This document shows, piece by piece, positions 35,006-46,800 of a stretch of 64,000 bases of DNA. The notes beneath the pieces are model-generated. The model searched no databases, was not told the DNA's origin, and saw nothing but the letters and a program-made list of their open reading frames with translations. Position numbers and translations under genes: made by a program. Origin of the DNA: Heterodera schachtii (Eukaryota > Nematoda > Chromadorea > Rhabditida > Heteroderidae); NCBI GenBank assembly GCA_023374025.1, contig SIJG01000015.1:257547-321546 (forward strand), written 5' to 3'. How positions within the stretch are numbered: the stretch's first letter is position 1; each line of letters starts with the position of its first letter.

Positions 35006-38000
35006 CAATTTTTAAATAAAATTCTATTAAAAAATTAATGAATGTTTTTAAATGAAAAGTTTATGAAAATTGAAATATTTAAATTATTAAATAAATAAAT
35101 ATTTAAATTTATAAAAATCGGATAATAATAATTAAATGTATTAAATAATCTATGTAAAAAAGCAAATTATTTAATTGAAACTTAAACTGCAAACAAGGGT
35201 ATTGCATTTTCAATAAATATACCTAATAAAATAAAATAAAATAAAAATAAAATTTCAATTTTAATTTTAATTTTATAAAATATGCTGAATAAATAATAAA
35301 ATGAGTTTCCTAATCATCTGACTGCATTAAAAATTTTATAAAATTAAATTAAATTCTTATATATTTTACAAGAATTTACGGTGTTCCTTTACAAATTGCT
35401 CACGAATGCTATGAAATTGATGTTTAATCCTTTTTTATAATCGATAGTTTTTTTTATAAGTATTCTGTTAAAAATGAAATAATTAAAATTTTTTATTGGA
35501 TCGGTTTCAATCCAAGCTTTTTATCCATAACTTTTTTAAATTAAATAATGAAATTTTAAAAAAAATATAAAAACAAAAAATGAAAAATCAATCCCATAAA
35601 ACTGTAAATATAAGCGAATATTTATATGTATAATATGCAATTTAGAATTTAATATTCAAATTGATTATGTATAAAATTAACGAACACTTAATCACTACAA
35701 CGCAAAACGGTGACAAGAAAATTTAAAGAAAATAAAATTGACTTCTTTTTAAAAGATTTTTAAATAATTTATTTAAACTAAAATAATTTTTATATCATAT
35801 GAATGTATATATTAAATAATTAATAAAAATTCGAACACAAACTTTAATCCAGTTTTCAATATTGGAAAGTCACAAAAACAACATAACACATTGGAATATA
35901 TTTTGAACAAAAATATTTAAAATAAAAAATAAAGAAAACCAAAAACTTTAAAAATAATTTTAACAATTTAGCTATGATTTAAATTTAGATATTTATATAA
36001 AATTATAAATAATCATGGAATTTAATGTTTTTATAATATCAAGTTCATTTTTCAATTATTGAAAATAAATATCTTTCGTAATTAATGAAGTAAAAAATTT
36101 TATTTATTTAATTTAAAGAAAAATGAGAAAAAAGGTGAAAAATTGATAGACAGCAAACCTTGTAAAGAAAACGGAATTTTTTAAATTTTAATCATTAATA
36201 AAAGTTCAAATTCATGAGGTTAAATTTAAAAACTTTTTTAATTAATCAATTATTATTTTCAAATATATGATATAATTGAAATTAATCAGTCGAAAACATT
36301 AAAAGAAAATGGTGAATGACCCGATGACGTGATCAGGTTGGAAGAATTGGCACTGTTAATTGAAGCAATAAATATTTGGAAATAATAATGTTCCAATATT
36401 TATTTTGTTGGCTTTTTTATATTTGGAACTGTGAATTACTATCTTTATTAAGGAATTTTTTTGAAAAAACTTTTTAACGTTTTTTATAAAATAATTTTTG
36501 TTTTTAAATGGTTTTATAATAATTGAACATTTATTCCTTTTAAACGAAAAATAAAGTAAATTTATACAATTTTGACTATTTCATTTAAATTTTTCATTAT
36601 TTTTGTATGTTAAAAAATAAATCTTTTTTATTTAATTAATTTTTATTTAAATTATACTTTAAAATTACTATTGTTTTGATTCGAAGAAAAAATTTAAACA
36701 AAATTTTTTTTTAATAATTTCAATTTTTTTTACATTGTGAAATGCAAGTTAGTTTAATTTGCTTTAATCTATTTTTGAAAATTTTATTTTTGTTTTTTGG
36801 TTTTTTATTTGAATTTTTTATTTTAAATAATATTTGATTTAAATTTTCAGAGAATATTTTGTAAAAGTTTTTTATTACTTCTCGTATTAATTTTATTTTT
36901 TCATAACATACATAAATTTAATAAATAAATAAATAAATGAATTTTCTCCTATTTTATTTGCTTTTTTTGTAATAATTGTTTCAATAAAACAAGGTAAACT
37001 TTCTTGGAGATAATCGAATATTTTAAAGTTTTTCATTTATTAATTTACCATTATTGATTTTTCAAACTGATATTTTTTAATTATATTATCTATTTTTTGT
37101 GTTGGTTTAAAATAAATAATATCTAACCTGGTTTTTATACATAACTTTGCCCATTTTGGAACAATCCAAAAATGGATTTAAGTTTATAACATTTGGTCTT
37201 AAAACTTTGTTTTTTTCATCCAAATATTTTTTTTACACTAAAAGAAACAAAAATTTACCATGTAATATTTGAACAAATAAATAAATTCATAAATATATTA
37301 CAAAAAAGTTAAAGAATATTTTTAAAGTAAAGAAAAGGAATTTATTATAATGATTCAATTTTTGAGTAAATTTATTTTTTTCGTTATTAAGCAAATAAAA
37401 AATATTCAAACAATTATTAAATCAATTATTTTAATAATTTAATATATTATATTTATTAATTTCAGCTATAAATTCATTTTCAATTATATATATACGAAAA
37501 AGTGTGAAAATTCATTATTTATATTTGCATTTTTTTCCAATAAAATCTATTAAATTTGTTTGAAATTATTTCTTTCATTTTTGTTTATAAGTAGACATGA
37601 TGAAAATCGAGCTTTGGAAGAATTGAATTAAAATTGAAGAGCTGGCATAGTTTTCTGATGCTTTCTTTTAAAATGTTTATTTTATTGGGAAGGGCATATA
37701 AATTAATTATTTATCGCCATATACAAATTTTAGTGTTCAAATAAAAAGTTACAAAGTAAATATTCGATTATGATAAAAACAATACGCTAATTTGTTTATG
37801 CGATTTTCTTACTTTTAATTAATCAAACACTAAAATTTGGTAAAATTTTTAAAATCGACGAAAAAGAAACATAAAGAATTCATATTAAATCATTTTTACT
37901 ATTTTTAAAAATTTATTTATATAATTTTTTTTATTTGTTAATTTATTATTTTATTTATTAAGGAATGTATTTTCTTGTTTATAGAACTGTAACAAAAAAA

Positions 38001-38304
38001 ATCAATTGCATTTCTATAAAAGAATTTTATTTACACAAATATATAATTAAATTACATTCAATTTAAAATTTTAAGAAATTGTCGAAATATTTTTACTACG
38101 ATTTTTATATTTTATTTGATTTAGTTTATATGAATTCTTGAAAAATCCATACTTATCTTTAAATTAACTAAAATAAGGTGATTTTTAATTGTTTACCTAC
38201 TTTAATGTTTAAGTGGGAAAATTTAATACTCATATGAAGCAAAATTATTTTTAAATTAGCTTTCTGTTTATTATTAATAGTTTGATCTAGTTTTTATTTT
38301 CTTT
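35006..38304. other. AT-rich DNA, nothing recognised
   Basis: Includes A/T microsatellite runs (AAATA units near 35228-35252, AAAT units near 36918-36938). A GC-richer spot at 36315-36360 is too short to classify. No gene recognised. Confidence 0.5.
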
Positions 38305-38420
38305 TCTCTAATTATCCCCCAATCTCCATTAATCCACCAATCTCTAATTATCCCCCAGTCTACGAGGAGTTTGAAAAATAATCCCCCAGTTTCCATTTAT
38401 CTCCCGGGGGGTAAATGGAA
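38305..38420 (+). repeat. C-rich repeat array ending in a hairpin
   Basis: A 21-bp unit TCTCTAATTATCCCCCARTC(T) occurs at 38305-38325 and 38341-38361. A partial AATCCCCCAGT is at 38380-38390, and AATCCACCAATCT lies between the units. The array ends in a perfect 9-bp inverted repeat, TTCCATTTA (38391-38399) and TAAATGGAA (38412-38420), with a CTCCCGGGGGG loop. Confidence 0.75.
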
Positions 38421-38874
38421 TTTTTTTTCAAAATTTTTTTTTAGTTTTAATAAAAAAACAATTAGGTAATTCTAAGTTGAAACTCGTTTAGATGTTTAAT
38501 CAACATTAAAAAATAATACGGAAAATCATTTACTTCACCTAGATTCCAAACCATTATGGTAAAAAAAAAATTGTCCACTCAAAACTATTCACAGTGAAGT
38601 AAATTTTTCGGCAAATGGTAAAACATTTTTTTTACAAGCGGCACTTTCAAAGGGTTAGGATTGGTGAAAATTTTAATCAAAAAATCTATATAATTTAATT
38701 AAATTTTTATTTCATTTTTTTCTTATCATACGAAAGATTTCTGATTTTTTTTAATTTAGCATTTATAAAATAATCTTTAACTATGTACAATACTGATTTA
38801 ATATGTTCTTATTTTGGAAAAATTTTTATTAAAAGATAAATTTATTTTTATCAAGTTTTTTTATAAAGAGACTG
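38421..38874. other. AT-rich DNA, nothing recognised
   Basis: AT-rich DNA between the C-rich array and the purine tract. Nothing recognised. Confidence 0.5.
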
Positions 38875-39123
38875 GAAGAGAGAGCGAGAGCTAGAGACAT
38901 AGAGAGAGAGAGAGAAAAGAGAGAGAAAAGAAAGTGAGAGAAAATAGAAGAAAGAGAAGTAGAGAGATAAAGAGGAGAGTGAGAGAACGAGAGAGAGAGA
39001 AGAAAGAGAGAAGAAAGAGTGAAAAGAAGAGAGAGAAAGAGAGAAAAGATAAGAAAGATAAGGAGAGACAAAGAGAAAGAGGAGAGTGAGAGAAGGAGAG
39101 AAATAAAGAGGAGAGTGAGAGAA
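38875..39123 (+). repeat. GA-rich polypurine tract (microsatellite)
   Basis: About 250 bp almost entirely A and G on the plus strand, mainly degenerate GAGA, GAAA and GAGAAAGA units with only a few C/T interruptions (for example in GAGCGAGAGC near the start). The minus strand gives three overlapping Ser/Leu/Phe-rich frames that are artefacts of the repeat. A tract of this length can adopt triplex DNA, though that is general knowledge, not something shown here. Confidence 0.95.
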
Positions 39124-40099
39124 CTTCATAATATTGGTATAACTGACGCATTTTCTAGTTACGCAGTTTTCAAATTTTAATTGTTCAATTCAAAATTAAA
39201 AATAATTATTTTGAAAAGAAGCAAATTATCAAAAAAAAATTTTATTAATGACTTTTTTTTTATTAAATTTGAAAATAGTCTATGATTATACATATACCAA
39301 ATTTTACAGCACTTTTTTATTTTAGTTTTTCCCATGTTTTAATTCGCTAATTTTAACTTTATTTATTACCAGGGTTTGTAATGCTTAAATTATTAATTGA
39401 TTCTAATTTTGTTAATTGTTTAAAAAAAGAATTAAAAAAGCTTTATTAGAAAATGACAAATTCAATGCTCATCAATAAAACCTAAAAAAAAAACTATTTA
39501 AAAATTCTTATTTTTTATTAATTAAAAATTATTATAATTATCACCAGTCAGAATTTGGTACATCATAATAACAAAAGCATATGATTTTTTACATTAAATA
39601 TCTAATTAAAAAATATCTCATTCAATAGAAGTTTTTATCTAATATTTTATATTGATTTAAAAATTCCATATCAAGAAAAACCACGTTTTTTGTGCCTAAC
39701 CTGGAGCTTAACATGAATTTTTTCATATTTTTATCTAGGCCTAAAGAAAGAATTAAATTTTTAGTTAATATTTAATTTAATTACTTTCATTTAGATTTTG
39801 ATTTTTATCAAATTGAAGAAAATTTTCTTGCCGTCTATCAGGTTTTTCGGCTTTTCACTTCGCCTTTATCTGTAGAATTTACTATGCCGTATAAAATAAC
39901 ATTATTTAACCATCAATATTATTAAACAATTCCTTTATTCATTATTTAATTGTGGATATTATTATTTTTTGCTCATATATTTTGTTATTAATTTTAATTT
40001 CTAAAATTTATTTTTTGCAAATTATGCTTCAAAATCCTAAAAGTATTACAATTATATCTTTTCTAAATTAATTGGGTCATATCTTTTTTACGCATAAAG
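39124..40099. other. AT-rich DNA, nothing recognised
   Basis: No gene or structured repeat recognised. Confidence 0.5.
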
Positions 40100-40300
40100 T
40101 CAACAATTAATTATTTTATTTTTTACTCTCATGGTGAAAAAACGTGTGTTTTTGTAGCTGAACATGACTTCAATTAAATTTTTTTAAATTTTTATTAATA
40201 ATTGTGACATTTTTACTATTCAATTTTTTTTAGACTTATTCTTTTTAACTATGTAGATTTTTGGGATATGTTTTTTATGGTGTAAAAACGACATTTCGAT
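40100..40300 (+). repeat. Dispersed repeat R5, copy 1
   Basis: Direct partner of about 51505-51720. Both contain CAATTAATTATTTT(T)ATTT, then TTTTACTCTCATGGTGAAAA, a CTTCAATTA word and TTTATTAATAATT(T)TGA at matching distances. A further loosely related pair lies at 40590-40800 and 48535-48760, sharing TTTTGTTCAATCATTTATTA. Confidence 0.65.
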
Positions 40301-41974
40301 GTAGATGTAGGTGAATTCAATTATTTTTTTATTTCATTTATTAATAATTGAAAATGATTTATTACTTTTTAAAATTATGTTTAATTTTAGTTTGGTCTTT
40401 TGTCTTACAAAAGTATTTTCAAATAATTTAAATTATTAATAAAAAAATTTTTATAGGTGATATTTTAATTTAATAAATTTTTTAAATTAGAATGATTATA
40501 AAAATATATTTTTAATAAATTTTGTCTGTTTTTTTTAATAACATATTTGTTTAAAGTTTGAAATTATTAAGGTTTTATGGCGCTTTTATCAAACTATATG
40601 AAAACAAATAATAAATAGCTTTTGCATAAAATTATATATTTATTTTAAAATCAACAGGCAGCAGAAATACAAGAATTAGATGTAAAAACATAATAATAAT
40701 TTATTAAAAAATTTAATTTATTAAATTGATAAAATTTTTAAATATAAATTATTTTGTTCAATCATTTATTATAAAAGTTATTAGTTTTTTAATAAAGTTT
40801 AAATCAAATAAATCAAATTATAAACAAACAAATAAATTCAAATTAATGAATTGAATTAACCTCATTAGAAAATATACAAATTTTTTCTCAAAATAATTAA
40901 AAAACTGATTTAAAATATTATAAATAATTCTTTTAATTTTTTCCATACCATGTATTTAATAATTAACAATAAAACTTTTCTAAAAATTAAATCCATTTTT
41001 TGTTATTTAATTATTTTTATTTAGATATATAATAATTTTGTGTGCTAATTATATTCTTAAGGTAAAAAAATTAAAGTAAATAATTTATTTTTACTAATTA
41101 ATGAAAATAGCTCATGCTTTTAGTTGATAAAGTAATGCTAATTGATTAACAAATTTTAAGTTTATTTAAGTGAATTTTTATTATTTCATTGGTGCTTATT
41201 AAGACTAATGAGTATCACTTTATTCATAATAAAATTTGTATTTTAAATTTAAATTTATGTACATTTGTTTTTGAATTTTGTTTCTCAAGCTAATTTTGCT
41301 TTTATTTTTTGTTGTATTTTATTAATTTCATATTATTAAAAAAAAATATCTATTAATATGGAACAGATTTTAATAAATTTTATTGGAGATTATTTAAATT
41401 TCAATAAACAAAGTTATACATAAAAATTGCGAAATGTTGAAATTTTTGAAGTTTTTTTAATAAATTTTTTCCAGTCTTGAAAATCTTTTTGATTTTTGAA
41501 TTACTCATATAGTATTTAAGGAACTTTCGAATTATACCAAGATTGTTGGATGGTCGTCAAGAAAAAAGTTATAGTCCAAAAATATGGCTGGGGCAACCGT
41601 GCGTGGCCGAACTGATTTTTATTACAAATTTAAAAGATTCAAATATTTATAAAATTAAATAATTTTTAATAATCAAAAATCTCATTAGAAAAAGAAAAAG
41701 ATATTAATGGTATAAAATTAATTTAATTCAAAAGCAGTTTTAAATCATTTTATCTTCAATTTTAAATATATATTAAAGAAATGGTAGTTCTAAAATTAAA
41801 TCATTTAATTCTACAAGATTTACGGGAATTTTTTTTATGGAAAAAAATATTCAAAAGTGTTACACCGCCAGATTTTTATTTTATTTTTTATTTTTCAGTT
41901 CCGTCATTTGAGTCCTTATGGTATAAGAAATTTCAGTTCCATCTCGAAGATTGACTTATTTTTCGGAATTTTCA
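40301..41974. other. AT-rich DNA, nothing recognised
   Basis: No gene recognised. A GC-richer stretch at 41575-41625 (ATGGCTGGGGCAACCGTGCG) resembles nothing I can name. Confidence 0.45.
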
Positions 41975-42095
41975 TCCCAAAAAGTCAAATTTTGCCTCAA
42001 AAAGTCAAAAAAATTAAGAAAAAAGTCGCAAAAACTCAAAAAAGGTATAAAAATCCCAAAAAGTGCAAAAAATTCAAAAAAAAAATCACCAAAAA
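41975..42095 (+). repeat. Degenerate CAAAAAGTC/AAAAGTC repeat
   Basis: Irregular iterations of a CCCAAAAAGTCAAA / CTCAAAAAGTC / AAAAAGTCGC unit. The 89-codon frame over it (41857-42126) becomes Lys-rich because of the repeat, so it is not annotated as a gene. Confidence 0.55.
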
Positions 42096-42246
42096 ATGCA
42101 TGTTAGAAGCTTCGAACAAAGTTTAGAACACTTTTGAAGTCATTTTAAGGTCACTTAGAGTCAGCAAAAAAAAAGTCATTTTACTTAAATTCCCAATGTC
42201 CTCTTTTAGCCTGCAAAATTTCAAAAAATTTTTTGGGTTGAAAAAA

Positions 42247-42304
42247 AGTTATGGCCAAAAATGTGTGCAATCTTGGTACCATGCGTACTTTTGGCCATAA
42301 CTTT
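42247..42304. repeat. Inverted repeat, 15-bp arms
   Basis: AAGTTATGGCCAAAA (42247-42261) and TTTTGGCCATAACTT (42290-42304) are perfect complements around a 28-nt loop containing GGTACCATGCG. Variants of GTTATGG(C/G) occur nearby (42410 area) and elsewhere in the window. Confidence 0.75.
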
Positions 42305-43502
42305 GCTCAAACTTGACCAAATTTTTTTAAATTTTGAAGAGCTGTAGAGAATATTTAGGGATATCCAATGATATCAAGAATGTTTAATTTGGTTGACTTT
42401 GCCAAAAGTTATGGGCAGTTATTTGTTCAAAATTTCCATTTGATGGTTTTTTATATAACGCCCTTTTTGATGGTTTTTATATAACGACATAGCACCATAA
42501 AGAATAGTTTGAATAATTGCTTGAAAATTTTTTAATTTCCCGCCATATAATACTTTTTGCTGGATAATATAGTAAGAGACTTCAGGAAAATATTATTATA
42601 CAGTTAAAAATATTTACTTTTAGCATTTATCTTATAATTATGAATAAGAAAAAGAAATAACAAATTTAAAAAATATTTTAAAGCCAAAATAATACAAATA
42701 TAATTCGTCTAAAAACTTTAAAAATTACTTTAAGTAAAATAAACATATTCCCATTTTAATTTATTAATAGAAAAACAACTATATAAATATCTTTTTAATG
42801 TTTATTTTATATAAAAATTGTTGAAAGGTTGTAATATTTAAATTTAAAAAAATAAATTTCCAGCATTAAAATGAAGAATCAGTCAGTGATAATCATTAAG
42901 TTAATTAAACATAAGATTTTTAATCAATATTAAAACAGTATTTTTTTTAATAATGAAACAATTCAATATAATCTGATTTTGTGCTAAATAATTTACGAAA
43001 CAAATTAATAAAAGTTATTAGATATTAAAAAATAGGTAAAAAAATAAGTTAATTATTCAATGTTAAAAATTAACATTTTTATAAAAATGAAAAATTTAAT
43101 ATCAAATTAAGGTATAAATTAGCATCTAGCTAAATATTCATGGATACCGCTTCTGCAATAACTTCAACAATCATTTGCAAGATTGATTTCTAAATTATAT
43201 TTTTAAATTAGTTACTAATTTGAATAATAAATATAAAATAAAATATTAAAATTAATTAATTAACAATATAAATTCTATGCGAAAACATAAAATGTAAAGT
43301 TTTGAAAGAGATTTTGAAAATAAGAAGAAGAAAATAAATATAGAATTTTTTATTTTTAAACCTTTGAACAATTATTATGAATTTTAAAAAATATATTTAT
43401 CATTTTCATTAAATATTATATTTTCAGTCTGCCATTAATAATTTTTAAGCTTCATTGAGAAAAAAGTATATCTAATTAGAAAATGAAAATAACGAATTCA
43501 AC
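42305..43502. other. AT-rich DNA, nothing recognised
   Basis: A direct repeat of TTTTTGATGGTTTTTATATAACG-like sequence, in shortened form, lies around 42443-42486. Otherwise nothing recognised. Confidence 0.45.
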
Positions 43503-43884
43503 CGTGGTGAGTCGTTCCACAAAAAAGCTCAGTGTGGGCGTTCCACAAAAAGCTCAATGATTGATAAATTAATTAAATAAATTTAATAATTCAATTCACC
43601 AAATCACGGTGCCGTCCGGTTAGGCGAGGTTGAGGGTCATCCGGCAGATGTGCACGACCCATGACGGGGTCCAAGTGAATGGACCATGAACCGGACCCGG
43701 CCTGGGAGATAGCCCTTTAAAACCGAACAAAAAATGGTTCTTAACCTGGCTGGTCCGGGTTCCGGATCAGGCACTTTTGGTGCCCCGAAATGGGGTGCAA
43801 TAGGCTTCCGGAAAATGGCCAATCAATCACTGAGCTTTTTGTGGAACGCCCACACTGAGCTTTATTGTGGAACGACTCACCACG
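43503..43884. mobile_element. Non-autonomous TIR element (MITE-like), 382 bp
   Basis: Terminal inverted repeats of 62 bp (43503-43564 and 43823-43884) match at 60 positions. Each arm holds two tandem units, CGTTCCAC followed by AAAAAGCTCARTG-type sequence, so the termini are themselves duplicated. The interior is GC-rich (CCGGACCCGG, GGTCCGGGTTCCGG and similar) and contrasts with the flanks. Open frames of 61 and 64 codons on opposite strands cover the interior, but neither shows a known domain. No transposase is encoded. I could not define a convincing target-site duplication, so superfamily assignment is left open. Confidence 0.85.
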
Positions 43885-46800
43885 TTTTTAACCATGACTA
43901 TTTTTATTATGAAAATTTTTCTAGCTAGATTTTAATTAGCTAAGAAAGAATACCCATTCCCATTATTTAAAGATGTTCTTTAATTTAATTAAATAAAACA
44001 GCAGAAAAGTAACGTGAAAAAGATGAAATGAATGACAAAAAATAAGCATCAATTAAAACAAGAATAGTATTTATTTTTTTAACATAAATATACAAAGCGT
44101 CAAAAATTTAACCAAACAAATTAGTATAAAATTAAATATTTTAATTTTATTTGAATAATCTTTAATTAAATTTTTTACATGATGACATAAAGGCATATGG
44201 ATTAAATACCAAAATAAATATTTAAAAAATTTTATTTAAATTAAATATAAAATTAACTAAATTATTTTTTGTTTTAAATTCGCCAAAAATTTATAAAACA
44301 ACTGATTAAAAAATTAAAATTTCTTATGTATATAATTTTTTGTTAAATATTTAAAACTCCTTTCTTTTTTTTCTTTTTTGCTAAACTGTGTTTGACTTCA
44401 ATTTAAATAAATAATAAATTTAATGTTATAATTTTGAAATGCTTTTTATTTGGATATAATTTTGCTAATAATTGTTTCTCTTTTTTTCAGTATCAATAAG
44501 TTGCATCACTTTAATTAAAAAATATTTTTCACGGCAATAATGTTCTTATAAAAAGTTTGCTAACAAAATATTTCGAAGTTGAAATTATACGATAGTCATT
44601 AAATATTATACTCATAATAATCAAACTTTTCTTTTCTTAATTCTATTCATATAATCCTTTTTTTATTTTAAATTTCTTATTAATATTGTTTTATTAGCAA
44701 GTTCCTTTAAATTCTATGTTTCAAGGTATTAAGACAATTAATCAGGACGGATTTCATGAAACATATCATCACTTGGGATAAAAAATAAAAAATATTTAAT
44801 AATCAAAAAAACATTAAACATTAAAATTAAATTTAATTCAAAAAAAAAAGAAAAGAAAAAAAAGTCGCTCACAATTATTAATAAAAAGGTAACAAATTGA
44901 AATTAATTGCTTGCTCATCAATTCGGAATAAAGTGGTTTTTGTAACATGAGAGTAAAAAAAGAAAAATATATTTGTTGTTTTTTTAGCAAAAAATGGTAA
45001 AATAATATAATATTTTAATTCATTAAAAAAAGCAATAACATTCATAACAATGCATTTAATAAATTAAAGTTTGACCCAAAAAAATTTATTCTCATGTCGA
45101 AAAATCAAAATGACTTTTATTTTTAGAAAATTTTATAGGTAAATGACACAAAATATTATTAACAAAATTGCTTAATTGTAAATGAACATTAAGTGATCAA
45201 AGATGAACCAAAATTTGAAATTGAATAATCTATTTCAAAAAACCTTTGGAGAATTTATATTCAAAAAGTTATCAGTGAAAAAATATAAATAAACAAAAAT
45301 CATATTGTTTTTTAAAAATGATTAATTTTTATTTATTTATTTTTGTATATTGATAGCATTAAAGGAAATGGATAAAAATAACAAATATATTTGTTCCTTA
45401 AAAATGGAATGATGATAAAATATTAGAATTTTTTTATTTTAATTTTTTTTTAAATCAGCTTTGGTTCAAAAATCAAAAATTGATTACAATCAATTACCAG
45501 TTAAAATTTCATTTTCTAAAAGATATTTTTTAAATTAATTTTATGTAGATTTTTCCGATTGAGGAACGCGGTATCTATTAAATAATTAATCGTTTGTTAT
45601 ATTCATTCAAAATAATTATTGCGTGCAACTGGCTTCAAAGAATGTTTAAGCAAATTTAAATGAATTTGACAAAATCTAAGTCATAATTTAAAAAATTATA
45701 AAATATTTATAATTCTTAAGATATTAAAATAATTTTCACCAATAGAAACTCAATCAAAGTAATATTAAGAAGACTTTGATAATTAAAATAAAAAATAGAA
45801 ATTGCGCAATAAAAAAAATATGATTAAAAAAATAAATAACAAATAAATGGTTTTCCAACCAATGAAAAATACTTCAGCAGGACAAGAATAAAGAAATAAA
45901 TAAATAAAATTGGCTAGTGTTAAAATAAAAATTTAACCAAAATAAAACAAATTAGATTTTCAAGTGCAGATTAATTCAATAATCAGAAATTCAAATTCTA
46001 TTGCATAAAAAAAGTTACGAAAAGAAATAATTATATTGAATTAAAAATTTAAATACAAAATATTATATACGAAATATATCTTTGTATTTAAAGAATCAGA
46101 TGACGCAGACTAAATCATTTTGAAAAACTTGAAAAGCCTGCAAAAAATACCAACATGAAAAATAAATAAAATAATAAATTATAAAAAATGATGCTTATTT
46201 GTGATCCTTTCAAAAAAGATAAACAAATTCTAATTTCAAAAATTAAATAATTAAAAAACAAATTGTGCCGGTTTGCCTACCAGACCAACAAGAGTTCCAT
46301 TTACGTCAAGAATTTAAAACCTTACCTATTTAAACTAAGAATTTTTTTACTGTTAAATAAGCGACGTTTTGCCTACAAGAGCATGTTAAAATTTTTTTTA
46401 ATTTACTATTACTTTAAAATCCTTATATAAATATAAAAATCAAAATTAAAAATTTAACTAATAAAAAGAGATAATTATATAATATTAAATTTTACTATAT
46501 TTTATATCAACAACAAAACATTTAGTTAGCAAAGTAAAAGAAAAGCTGAAATAAATAAACTTTGCGGATTTTCCGAAGTTAACCAAAAACTGTACATTAA
46601 AGGATTTTTATGGTCCGAAAAAGTTAATTTTCTGGTAAAAAATAAATGTTTTTAAAGTTATGGTTTTTGGCTAATTAAAATATTTTGGGGATTAAAAAAT
46701 TATTTTTGTATAATTTTCTTTATAGAAATTTATTTTTTAAATAAATTTAATTTTTTGGGTAATTGTTTTAATTTATTTTATATGTGTATTTTATATATAA

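Noticed and set aside
38829..39151. Three overlapping Ser/Leu/Phe-rich minus-strand frames
   Set aside because: They arise from the GA purine tract, where no stop codon can form in several frames.
41857..42126. Lys-rich 89-codon frame
   Set aside because: Produced by a degenerate AAAAAGTC repeat; no domain, and the composition otherwise matches the background.
43637..43928. Frames of 61 and 64 codons in the TIR element as a transposase
   Set aside because: Too short, on opposite strands over the same bases, and without DDE or DNA-binding motifs.
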